Below are positions 41,546 to 48,673 of a DNA stretch of 64,000 nt, in pieces. The DNA is from Stenotrophomonas maltophilia (GTDB taxonomy: Bacteria > Pseudomonadota > Gammaproteobacteria > Xanthomonadales > Xanthomonadaceae). Positions within the stretch are counted from its first letter, which is position 1. Each line of letters begins with the position of its first letter. The stretch lies in assembly GCF_002205165.1 (NCBI RefSeq), contig NZ_NIVS01000054.1, positions 124,001-188,000 on the forward strand, read 5' to 3'. A model generated the notes under the pieces. It saw only the letters and a list, made by a program, of their open reading frames with translations, was not told where the DNA came from and ran no database searches. The position numbers were made by a program, and so were the translations under genes.

Positions 41546-42928
41546 TCAGCCGCTGAGCTGGGACAGCTGCGAGGTGAGGCTGCTCATGGTCTGGCTCATC
41601 TTGCTCATCAGGGCATCGAGCGCGAGGAACTGCTTTTTGTAACGTTCGGACACGCCTTCCATGCGGACATCCAGCGCCTTGCGGCGCTTGTCGATGTCGG
41701 TCAGCGTGTTGTTGATGCTCTTGGTGCGCGAAACGAAGGCGCCTTCCTTGCCGACGGTGGTGCTGACATAACCATCCACCATCGCAAACAGCTTCGCCGC
41801 TGCACCGTCATCCCCGGTGAACGCCTCACGCACGGCGCCGCCCTGATTGACCAAGGCCGCGTCGAACTTGGCGGTATCCAGCACCAGGCTGCCATCGGCG
41901 TTGGGATAGGCACGGGTCTGCAGGCCGATCTTCTTGGGATCCAGGCCGGCGGCCGAGAGGTCCTTAAGAATGCCGCCCATCATGCTGCGCAGCTGGCTGG
42001 AGGCGCCGCGCATCTGCGCATCGCCGGTCAGCGAGGAGGGCTCCTTGTTCTCGATGTCGTACTTGGTCGCGGTGTTGATCGCCGCGATGGCGCCGTTGTA
42101 CGCCGTGACGAAGTCCTGCATCACCTTGCGCGCGGCGGCGACGTCGGTGGTGATGGTGACGGTGCTCTCGCCTTCCTTCTTCAGGTTCAGGGTGAGGCCG
42201 GGCACCACGTCGGTGACGGTGTTTTCGCTGCTGGTGATCGCCACGCCGTCGATGGTCAGCTTGGCGTCTGCCGCAGGTGTGCGCTCCTTCAGACTGGCGG
42301 CGAGGTCGGCCAGCTTGCTGTTGCCTGGTGCGGCAGTCAGGGTGATGGCGTTGGCTGCACCTGACTTCTCCTGCGAGAGGGACAGAATCTGGTTATCGCC
42401 AGACGCGATGAGCGTGGCCTGGACGCCCGAGGCGCGGCCGGCTTTCTCGATCTTCGTGCGGATCGAGCTGAGCGTGTCATCGGCTTCGACGTTGATGTTC
42501 AGCGTCTTCTGCTTGTCGCCGACGCCTACGGTGAGCGTCAGGGTTCCGGCGCCGAACGTGTCTGTCTTCGGTATCGGGCTCTCCGAGATCAGCTTGTGCG
42601 CGGTGGCGAGCTTCTCTACGTTGACAAGGTGCGTGCCAGCCGCCGCGGAGTTGGTACCGGATACCGTCAAGATCTCGTCGGTACCGGATTTGCTGGCCGT
42701 GAACGTACGTGCGTCGAACGCCGTATTGGCCTTCAGTGCCTTCAATGCCGTGTTCAGCGTGTCGAACGCGGATTTGACCGTGCCGATCGCCGAGAGCTGC
42801 ATCTTGGCCTTGGACTGCTGCAGGTTCAGTGCGTTGTCCGCCGGCTTGCGATCGGCTGCCACCAGGCTGCTGACCATGCCGGAAATATCCAGTCCTGAAC
42901 CGATGCCGCCGTAACCGAAGTCCGCCAC
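41546..42928 (-). CDS. fliD: Flagellar filament cap protein FliD
   Basis: A 460-residue cap protein (HAP2). The N-terminal MADFGYGGIGSGLDISGMVS and SLVAADRKPADNALNLQQSK are characteristic; the central domain includes LTLTVGVGDKQKTLNINVEA; the C-terminal coiled coil (LTDIDKRRKALDVRMEGVSE, RYKKQFLALDALMSKMSQTM) closes the protein. The GTG at 42928 has AGGAG seven bases upstream and restores the family start; a longer open frame upstream is not used. A sigma-54 promoter lies at 43027-43043. Cap of the growing filament under which flagellin folds. Confidence 0.95.
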   Translation of the reverse strand: MADFGYGGIGSGLDISGMVSSLVAADRKPADNALNLQQSKAKMQLSAIGTVKSAFDTLNTALKALKANTAFDARTFTASKSGTDEILTVSGTNSAAAGTHLVNVEKLATAHKLISESPIPKTDTFGAGTLTLTVGVGDKQKTLNINVEADDTLSSIRTKIEKAGRASGVQATLIASGDNQILSLSQEKSGAANAITLTAAPGNSKLADLAASLKERTPAADAKLTIDGVAITSSENTVTDVVPGLTLNLKKEGESTVTITTDVAAARKVMQDFVTAYNGAIAAINTATKYDIENKEPSSLTGDAQMRGASSQLRSMMGGILKDLSAAGLDPKKIGLQTRAYPNADGSLVLDTAKFDAALVNQGGAVREAFTGDDGAAAKLFAMVDGYVSTTVGKEGAFVSRTKSINNTLTDIDKRRKALDVRMEGVSERYKKQFLALDALMSKMSQTMSSLTSQLSQLSG

Positions 42929-43026
42929 GTTGTATCTCCTGTTTGTAGCCGCTGCCGTGAAGTCGCAGGGCGATGCCATCAACGAAAGTAGCGGCCGTAG
43001 CCGCCGGGTCTTTAGAACCACGTTGA

Positions 43027-43043
43027 TGCAGGAGTTGTGCCAG
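43027..43043 (-). promoter_or_regulatory. Sigma-54 promoter of fliD-fliS-fliT-pilZ
   Basis: Minus strand CTGGCACAACTCCTGCA: TGGCAC, correct spacing, CTGCA; the mismatches are A for G at the end of the -24 box and C for T in the -12 box. About 99 bases before the fliD GTG. Confidence 0.75.
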
Positions 43044-43060
43044 CCAGGGCAAGGGCGGGT

Positions 43061-43077
43061 TTGGCACGCCGGTTGCA
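43061..43077 (+). promoter_or_regulatory. Perfect sigma-54 promoter pointing antisense
   Basis: Plus strand TTGGCACGCCGGTTGCA: complete match to the 17-base consensus TTGGCACG-4-TTGCA. The start would be near 43089, reading toward the antisense of the flagellin gene; no plus-strand gene is there. It is back to back with the fliD promoter, 17 bases apart. Confidence 0.7.
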
Positions 43078-43126
43078 GGAGCCCTGGGGCAGCGGCGGCG
43101 GTTCGCGCCTCTGATAGGTGGTCTGT

Positions 43127-43155
43127 AAAAAACCCTCCTCCAATGCAGAGGAGGG
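43127..43155 (-). terminator. Rho-independent terminator of the flagellin genes
   Basis: 8-bp stem CCCTCCTC and complement, 7-base loop, followed on the minus strand by six T. Lies 226 bases after the last flagellin stop. Confidence 0.9.
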
Positions 43156-43338
43156 GTCAGGCTACTGAAAAGCGGGGGGAGACGAAGCCACCCGGGGTGT
43201 TCAGTCAAACAAACAGCGCTGATAACAGTTCTGCCGCAGGGGCGGGCCATGGCCACGACGATGTGGCGACCGGGAGAGAGTCCGGTCCATGGCCATGGCC
43301 CGTTCCTGCGCGTGCTTTGCGATGCCTCGGGTTGCCCG

Positions 43339-43362
43339 CGCCGCCGGCCGAAGCCGGCGGCG
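43339..43362. terminator. Stem-loop just after the third flagellin gene
   Basis: Perfect 10-bp stem (CGCCGCCGGC and its complement) with a four-base loop, TTCG in the minus-strand RNA and CGAA on the plus strand, a very stable type. No T-run, so it may protect the flagellin mRNA 3' end instead of stopping polymerase. Confidence 0.55.
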
Positions 43363-43380
43363 GGACGATGCAGCCGTGGA

Positions 43381-44598
43381 TCAGCGCAGCAGGCTGAGCA
43401 CGTTCTGCGGCACCTGGTTGGCCTGGGCCAGCATGGCCGTACCGGCCTGCTGCAGGATCTGGGTGCGGGTCAGTTCTGCGGTTTCCTTGGCGAAATCCGT
43501 GTCCTTGATGCGGCTGCGCGACGCGGACAGGTTTTCGGTCGAGGTCTGCAGGTTGGCCACCACCGAGGTGAAGCGGTTCTGGATGGCGCCGAGGTCTGCA
43601 CGGGTGTTGTTGATGGAGCTCAGTGCATTGTCTACGATTTCAAGTGCGCGTTGAGCACCGATTACATTCGTGATGTCCACGTTCTTCAGCTGCTGCGCAC
43701 CATCGTCGTCGTCGCCGATGTCCGCGTCCACGGTGACAGCCGTGCCGCCGCCAGTCACAGCCAGCGCAGCGACACCATCGGAATCCAGATCTGATTTGAT
43801 CGAGGTCAAGGTGATCTCGCCTGCGATGGCGACACCGCTCGCATCAACAGCCTGTGCGGCATAGACGCCAGTTTCCCCAAGCTTGGCGTTGATGGCGGTG
43901 ACCGTCGCATTGAGCGCGTTCTGAACAGTCTGTTTTTCCGCGTCGGCTGTGACAGCACTGGTTCCTTGCTCAAAGCTGATGTCACTCAGCGCGACTGAAC
44001 CAATCTTGAGCCCCTTTATTTCGCCCGATACGAGAGCAGCCGCTGCACCCATTTCAAGCTTGCCGTCAGATGCAAAGCTAGACTGGCCAATGGAGTCGGC
44101 CTTTGCATTGACGACCTTGTCGATGGCGATAGCCTGACCAGCGTTGGCGCCGACTTGGAACAGCTGACTCGAGAACGAACCATCAAGCAGTTTGGTGCCG
44201 TTGAACTCCGACTGCTTGGCAACGCGGTCGATTTCATTGACTAGCTGGGTGACTTCAGCCTGCAGAGCCTTACGGTCACTAGCGGAGTTGGTAGCATTGG
44301 AGGACTGCACGGCCAGTTCGCGAACACGCTGCAGGTTGTTGCCGATTTCGCTCAGCGAACCTTCGGCGACCTGGGCCAGCGAGATGCCGTCATTGGCGTT
44401 GCGGATGGCAACATCGGTACCACGGATCTGGGTGCCGAAACGCTCGGAGATCGCCAGGCCGGCCGCGTCGTCCTTGGCGCTGTTGATGCGCGAACCCGAC
44501 GACAGGCGCTGGATGGTGGTGGCCAGGGAGCTGCCGCTGGTGCTCAGGTTACGCTGAGCATTCAACGACATGGTGTTGGTGTTGATGACTTGTGCCAT
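43381..44598 (-). CDS. fliC: Flagellin (last of three in tandem)
   Basis: A 405-residue flagellin. The N-terminal D0/D1 part starts MAQVINTNTMSLNAQRNLST and contains the flg22-like stretch QRLSSGSRINSAKDDAAGL and the TLR5-type site LQRVRELAVQ. The C-terminal D1/D0 part ends QAGTAMLAQANQVPQNVLSLLR. The central part (about 170-320) differs strongly from the other two copies. The 81-base gap to the preceding flagellin holds a 13-bp hairpin but no sigma-28 box, so it probably depends on read-through or processing. AGGAAA lies close before the ATG. Confidence 0.97.
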   Translation of the reverse strand: MAQVINTNTMSLNAQRNLSTSGSSLATTIQRLSSGSRINSAKDDAAGLAISERFGTQIRGTDVAIRNANDGISLAQVAEGSLSEIGNNLQRVRELAVQSSNATNSASDRKALQAEVTQLVNEIDRVAKQSEFNGTKLLDGSFSSQLFQVGANAGQAIAIDKVVNAKADSIGQSSFASDGKLEMGAAAALVSGEIKGLKIGSVALSDISFEQGTSAVTADAEKQTVQNALNATVTAINAKLGETGVYAAQAVDASGVAIAGEITLTSIKSDLDSDGVAALAVTGGGTAVTVDADIGDDDDGAQQLKNVDITNVIGAQRALEIVDNALSSINNTRADLGAIQNRFTSVVANLQTSTENLSASRSRIKDTDFAKETAELTRTQILQQAGTAMLAQANQVPQNVLSLLR

Positions 44599-44636
44599 GG
44601 TGGTTTCCTTTGGCGGTGGATCGTGAATCGATCGTT

Positions 44637-44667
44637 ACACCTGCGCCGAACATCTCGGCGCAGGTGT
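44637..44667. terminator. 13-bp hairpin between flagellin genes two and three
   Basis: ACACCTGCGCCGA paired perfectly with its complement around a 5-base loop. On the plus strand TTT follows the stem; on the transcribed minus strand there is no T-run, so partial termination or mRNA stabilisation is more likely. Confidence 0.55.
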
Positions 44668-44679
44668 TTTGAATGCTGC

Positions 44680-45924
44680 TTAGCGCAGCAGGCTGAGCAC
44701 GTTCTGCGGCACCTGGTTGGCCTGGGCCAGCATGGCCGTACCGGCCTGCTGCAGGATCTGGGTGCGGGTCAGCTCTGCGGTTTCCTTGGCGAAATCCGTG
44801 TCCTTGATGCGGCTGCGCGACGCGGACAGGTTTTCGGTCGAGGTTTGCAGGTTGGCCACCACCGAGGTGAAGCGGTTCTGGATGGCACCAAGGTCTGCGC
44901 GGGTGCTGTTGATCGAGCCAAGAGCCTTATCAACGATTGTGATGGCCTGCTGCGCACCGTCGACGTTACTGATGTTGACATCGCTGAGCTGCTTGGCAGC
45001 GGGCGCAGTCGTAGTGCCGGCGATAGCGCTGGTGGTGAAGTTACCCCCAGTCGTTACGGCTGCCTTGATCGCGCTGAATTTGCCATCACTGTCTACGCTT
45101 TCCTTCACCGAGGTGAGCTTGATCGAGTCAGTCGTTCGTGGCGGAGTCGCGGCAGCGTCTGCCGGCAACAGCTCAGCGTAGATACCGGTCTCGCCGATCT
45201 TGCCGTTGATCGCAGCGACGGTTGCCTTGTTGGCTGCCGCCAAGTCTTCTGCAGCAACGCCAGTGCTGACAAACGTGATGTCGCCGATTGCCACGCCTGC
45301 AGTCGGCAGGCCGCCGCCCGTGAGCGTGGGACCCTTGATGGTCACTTCCTGGCCAGCCACGCCCGCCGTGCCGGCGGTGAGCGTCAGGGTGGCGCTGTCG
45401 AAAACGCTTCCGCCCAAAGCATTCGACTTGGCGTCGACTACTTTATCGATTGCAATGGCTTGGCCGGAATTCGCACCCACCTGGAACAGCTGGCTCGAGA
45501 ACGAACCATCAAGCAGTTTGGTGCCGTTGAACTCCGACTGCTTGGCAACGCGGTCGATTTCGCTGACCAGCTGGGTAACTTCCGCCTGGAGGGCCTTGCG
45601 GTCGCTGGCCGAGTTGGTGGCGTTGGAGGCCTGCACGGCCAGTTCACGGACGCGCTGCAGGTTGTTGCCGATTTCGCTCAGCGAACCTTCGGCGACCTGG
45701 GCCAGCGAGATGCCGTCGTTGGCGTTGCGGATGGCCACGTCGGTACCGCGGATCTGGGTGCCGAAACGCTCGGAGATCGCCAGACCAGCGGCGTCGTCCT
45801 TGGCGCTGTTGATACGCGAACCCGACGACAGACGCTGGATCGTGGTGGCCAGGGAGCTGCCGCTGGTGCTCAGGTTACGCTGAGCATTCAACGACATCGT
45901 GTTGGTGTTGATGACTTGTGCCAT
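44680..45924 (-). CDS. fliC: Flagellin (middle of three in tandem)
   Basis: A 414-residue flagellin, nearly identical to its downstream neighbour over the first roughly 170 and last roughly 85 residues, including QRLSSGSRINSAKDDAAGL and the C-terminal NQVPQNVLSLLR. The central surface domain differs, with glycine/threonine-rich stretches such as VTTGGNFTTSAIAGTTTAPA. The gap to the upstream flagellin is 72 bases with a 9-bp hairpin and no promoter seen. Ribosome site AAGGACC/GGAAG region is weak. Confidence 0.97.
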   Translation of the reverse strand: MAQVINTNTMSLNAQRNLSTSGSSLATTIQRLSSGSRINSAKDDAAGLAISERFGTQIRGTDVAIRNANDGISLAQVAEGSLSEIGNNLQRVRELAVQASNATNSASDRKALQAEVTQLVSEIDRVAKQSEFNGTKLLDGSFSSQLFQVGANSGQAIAIDKVVDAKSNALGGSVFDSATLTLTAGTAGVAGQEVTIKGPTLTGGGLPTAGVAIGDITFVSTGVAAEDLAAANKATVAAINGKIGETGIYAELLPADAAATPPRTTDSIKLTSVKESVDSDGKFSAIKAAVTTGGNFTTSAIAGTTTAPAAKQLSDVNISNVDGAQQAITIVDKALGSINSTRADLGAIQNRFTSVVANLQTSTENLSASRSRIKDTDFAKETAELTRTQILQQAGTAMLAQANQVPQNVLSLLR

Positions 45925-45965
45925 GAGGAAGGGTCCTTGAGCAGTTGCACGTGAGTTGGGTTAGC

Positions 45966-45989
45966 CGCCCCTGACGTGCTTCAGGAGCG
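45966..45989 (-). terminator. Hairpin between flagellin genes one and two
   Basis: CGCTCCTGA paired with TCAGGGGCG (one G-T), 6-base loop, no T-run on the minus strand. Probably an intercistronic stabiliser or attenuator. Confidence 0.45.
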
Positions 45990-45996
45990 TCGCATG

Positions 45997-47229
45997 TCAG
46001 CGCTGCAACAGGCTGAGCACGTTCTGGGGAACCTGGTTGGCCTGGGCCAGCATGGCGGTGCCGGCCTGCTGCAGGATCTGGGTACGAGTCAGTTCCGCGG
46101 TTTCCTTGGCGAAATCGGTGTCGCGGATCCGGCTCCGCGAGGCCGACAGGTTCTCCGAGGAGGTCTGCAGGTTTGCCACCACGGAGGTGAAACGGTTCTG
46201 GATGGCGCCGAGGTCGGCGCGGACGCTGTTGACGGATTCCAAGGCCTTGTCAACGATTTCCAGGGCCTGCTGGGCGCCTTCGGCCGTGTTCACATTCAAA
46301 TCCTTGACGAAGCTGGCGGTTGCGCCGTTCAGGGTGCCGCCATCTCCACCGGTGGAGTCCGCCAGTCCGACATTTGCGAAGGTGGCTGCCACCGGGACCG
46401 CGCCGGGAACCGTCGATACCGGACCGGTTGCAGCGAGTTCGAAGGTCTGACCCGCCTTGACGGAACTGAGGCTGATCACACCCGCATCGACCTTTGCCAA
46501 CACACCTGTTTCGCCGATCTTGCTGTTAATGGCAGCTGCCGTCGCCGCGGAGATCGACTCGCCCGCTTTCACCGTGATATCGCCGATGTTGACCTTGACG
46601 GCAGTGCCGCCCGGGGGGGTGACTTCGATCTGCAGCTGAGAATAGACAGAATCGACGGTGGCCTTGTCGTTCGCAGCGAGGCTGGTACCGGTGTAGACAT
46701 TGGCGAAGGTTGCCGCACCGAGCGAATCAGCCTTGGCGTTGACCACGCTGTTGATCGCGATCGCCTGACCCGCATTCGCACCCACCTGGAACAGCTGGCT
46801 GGTGAAGCTGCCGTCCAGCAGCTTGGTGCCGTTGAAGTCGGACTGCTTGGCGACGCGGTCGATTTCGCTGACCAGCTGGGTCACTTCGGCCTGTAGCGCC
46901 TTGCGGTCGCTGGCCGAGTTGGTGGCGTTGGAGGCCTGCACGGCCAGCTCGCGGATGCGCTGCAGGTTGTTGCCGACTTCGCTCAGCGAACCTTCGGCGA
47001 CCTGGGCCAGCGAGATGCCGTCATTGGCGTTGCGGATCGCGACATCGGTGCCGCGGATCTGGGTGCCGAAGCGCTCGGAGATCGCCAGGCCGGCGGCGTC
47101 GTCTTTTGCGCTGTTGATGCGCAGGCCCGACGACAGGCGCTGGATGGTGGTAGCGAGCGAGTTGCCGCTGGTGCTCAGGTTGCGCTGAGCGTTGAGCGAC
47201 ATCGTATTGGTGTTGATTACCTGTGCCAT
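45997..47229 (-). CDS. fliC: Flagellin (first of three in tandem, promoter-proximal)
   Basis: A 410-residue flagellin and the first transcribed of the three. It differs from the others in the conserved N-terminal part: NLSTSGNSLATTIQRLSSGL and RINSAKDDAAGLAISERF (Leu where the other two have Ser at the flg22 position), and LQRIRELAVQ. The tail ends NQVPQNVLSLLQR. The central domain has stretches such as GTSLAANDKATVDSVYSQLQ that are unlike the others. It has a strong sigma-28 promoter and a leader of about 90 bases with GGGAG before the ATG. Probably the most expressed or earliest flagellin, possibly forming the filament base; inference. Confidence 0.97.
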   Translation of the reverse strand: MAQVINTNTMSLNAQRNLSTSGNSLATTIQRLSSGLRINSAKDDAAGLAISERFGTQIRGTDVAIRNANDGISLAQVAEGSLSEVGNNLQRIRELAVQASNATNSASDRKALQAEVTQLVSEIDRVAKQSDFNGTKLLDGSFTSQLFQVGANAGQAIAINSVVNAKADSLGAATFANVYTGTSLAANDKATVDSVYSQLQIEVTPPGGTAVKVNIGDITVKAGESISAATAAAINSKIGETGVLAKVDAGVISLSSVKAGQTFELAATGPVSTVPGAVPVAATFANVGLADSTGGDGGTLNGATASFVKDLNVNTAEGAQQALEIVDKALESVNSVRADLGAIQNRFTSVVANLQTSSENLSASRSRIRDTDFAKETAELTRTQILQQAGTAMLAQANQVPQNVLSLLQR

Positions 47230-47322
47230 GGGTCGTCTCCCTTATTGGAATCCCGGTGGTGAATGGAACGAAGCGCCGCCGTTTTTTTGTTTTTGGCTGT
47301 GTGCTTCGCTGTTGCCAAATCA

Positions 47323-47349
47323 ATAACGGCGCTTTGTCAACAACCTTTA
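47323..47349 (-). promoter_or_regulatory. Sigma-28 promoter of the flagellin genes
   Basis: Minus strand TAAA, 15 bases, GCCGTTAT. The same -10 octamer occurs at flgM. It lies 94 bases before the first flagellin ATG, in AT-richer DNA. Confidence 0.9.
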
Positions 47350-47412
47350 GGCGGAGATTCACGCGGATTTGCAGGGGAGGCGGAGGCGGGCCGATTTCAC
47401 GCCCCAGAATGC

Positions 47413-47446
47413 AAAAAGGCCGCGATGCTCGAAGCATCGCGGCCTT
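47413..47446 (-). terminator. Rho-independent terminator of the flg operon
   Basis: 13-bp stem (AAGGCCGCGATGC and complement), 5-base loop, followed on the minus strand by five T in a row (three beyond the stem). 25 bases past the flgL stop. Confidence 0.93.
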
Positions 47447-47470
47447 CAGGCCACCCGGGTTGTAGGGGGG

Positions 47471-48673
47471 TCAGCGGATCATGTTGAACAGCGACATCGA
47501 CTGCATCTGCGAGAACAGGGTCTGGGCCGCCTGCAGGGCGGTCTTCTCGAGCTGGTACTGGCTCAGTGCATCGGCGTAGTCCAGGTCGCGCATCTGCGAG
47601 AGGGTGGTCTTGAGGGTGACGACGTTCGATTCCCGCATGTCCGAGGCGTTGTCCAGCGCTTTGAGCTGGGCACCACCGGCGGCGCGGGAGTCGATCATCC
47701 GCTCCGAGGCGCGAGCCACGTCGCGCAGGCCACTCTGCAGCAGGTTCTGCTGGGCCGCCTGCTGGGCAGGGGTGCCGGTATCCATCTTGAGTGCGCCGAT
47801 CAGCGAATCCAGGGTGCTGAAGATGTCGCGGCTGGCGGCGGGGCTGACCTCGAAGGAATCGCCCGCAGCGGGGGTGCCTTCGAGATGCAGGCGCACCCCG
47901 TTGACCACCAGGTCGTCGCCGGTCTTGAGCGTGCCGCTGGAGACCACGGCGCCGCTGGCATCGACGAGGTCATAGCTGTCGGCGCCAGTGAAGCGCACGC
48001 TGAAGCCTTCGCCGTTCCAGCTGCCGTCGCTGTCACGGGTGATGTTGGTCAGCACGCCGCTGCCGGTGTTGCCGGCGCTGGCCTTGCCGTCCACGTGTCC
48101 GTCGCCGGTGACGATGCGCATGAAGATCTCGCTGCCGGGCAGGGCATCGAGCACATAGGTGTCAGGGCCGACCTCCACCTGGCGCTGGTTCTGGTCGCCG
48201 TTGTAAACAATGCGGCCATCGACCTGGCTGAAGGGCGGGCTGCCGTCATCCGTACCACCGAACAGATAGCGGCCGGTGCCGTCGGTACTGTTGGCCACCG
48301 CGAGCAGATTGCCGCGGATCGCTTCGATTTCCGTGACCATGGATTGCTTGTCGGCCGCAGCCAGGCCCGGGTTGTTGGCGTAGATGGTGAGTTCGGTGAT
48401 GCGGCCCATCATGTCGCCGACCTGGGCCAGCGCGTTTTCCTGCAGGCCCAGGCGGTTCTGCACGTTGCCGGCGTTGAGCTGCATGCGGTCCAGCGAGGCC
48501 AGGGTGCGGTCCAGGCCGACCGCGCTGCCGGCCGAGACCGGATCGTCCTTGGCCGTGACGATCTTGCTGCCGGTGGCGATCTGGCGCTCCAGGTGGCTCA
48601 TCTTCGCCTGCGAGGCGAGCATCAGGGACACCGACTGATTGAACATCATCCCGGTGGAAATGCGGTTGTTCAT
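47471..48673 (-). CDS. flgL: Hook-filament junction protein FlgL
   Basis: A 400-residue flagellin-like junction protein (HAP3). The N-terminus MNNRISTGMMFNQSVSLMLA, with MSHLERQIATGSKIVTAKDD, and the C-terminus DYADALSQYQLEKTALQAAQ with TLFSQMQSMSLFNMI are family features. It joins FlgK to the first flagellin subunits. The start overlaps the flgK stop by 4 bases. Last gene of the flg run, followed by a strong terminator. Confidence 0.96.
   Translation of the reverse strand: MNNRISTGMMFNQSVSLMLASQAKMSHLERQIATGSKIVTAKDDPVSAGSAVGLDRTLASLDRMQLNAGNVQNRLGLQENALAQVGDMMGRITELTIYANNPGLAAADKQSMVTEIEAIRGNLLAVANSTDGTGRYLFGGTDDGSPPFSQVDGRIVYNGDQNQRQVEVGPDTYVLDALPGSEIFMRIVTGDGHVDGKASAGNTGSGVLTNITRDSDGSWNGEGFSVRFTGADSYDLVDASGAVVSSGTLKTGDDLVVNGVRLHLEGTPAAGDSFEVSPAASRDIFSTLDSLIGALKMDTGTPAQQAAQQNLLQSGLRDVARASERMIDSRAAGGAQLKALDNASDMRESNVVTLKTTLSQMRDLDYADALSQYQLEKTALQAAQTLFSQMQSMSLFNMIR

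Larger units (their letters stand above)
42929..43380. other. 452-base region between flagellin and fliD genes
   Basis: No credible gene on either strand. From high to low coordinate it holds a 10-bp stem-loop just after the flagellin stop (43339-43362), a stretch with repeated CCATGG motifs (43245-43310), a strong rho-independent terminator (43127-43155), two sigma-54 sites back to back (43061-43077 plus, 43027-43043 minus) and a leader of about 85 bases for fliD. Confidence 0.75.

Noticed and set aside
42930..43397. 155-codon plus-strand frame in the flagellin-fliD gap as product of the antisense sigma-54 promoter
   Set aside because: It starts before the promoter, has low-complexity composition and ends inside the flagellin gene; an RNA without protein is more likely.
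44640..44680. GCCGAGAT as a sigma-28 -10 box for the third flagellin
   Set aside because: It is part of the intergenic hairpin and the TCAA upstream is only about nine bases away, not 15.
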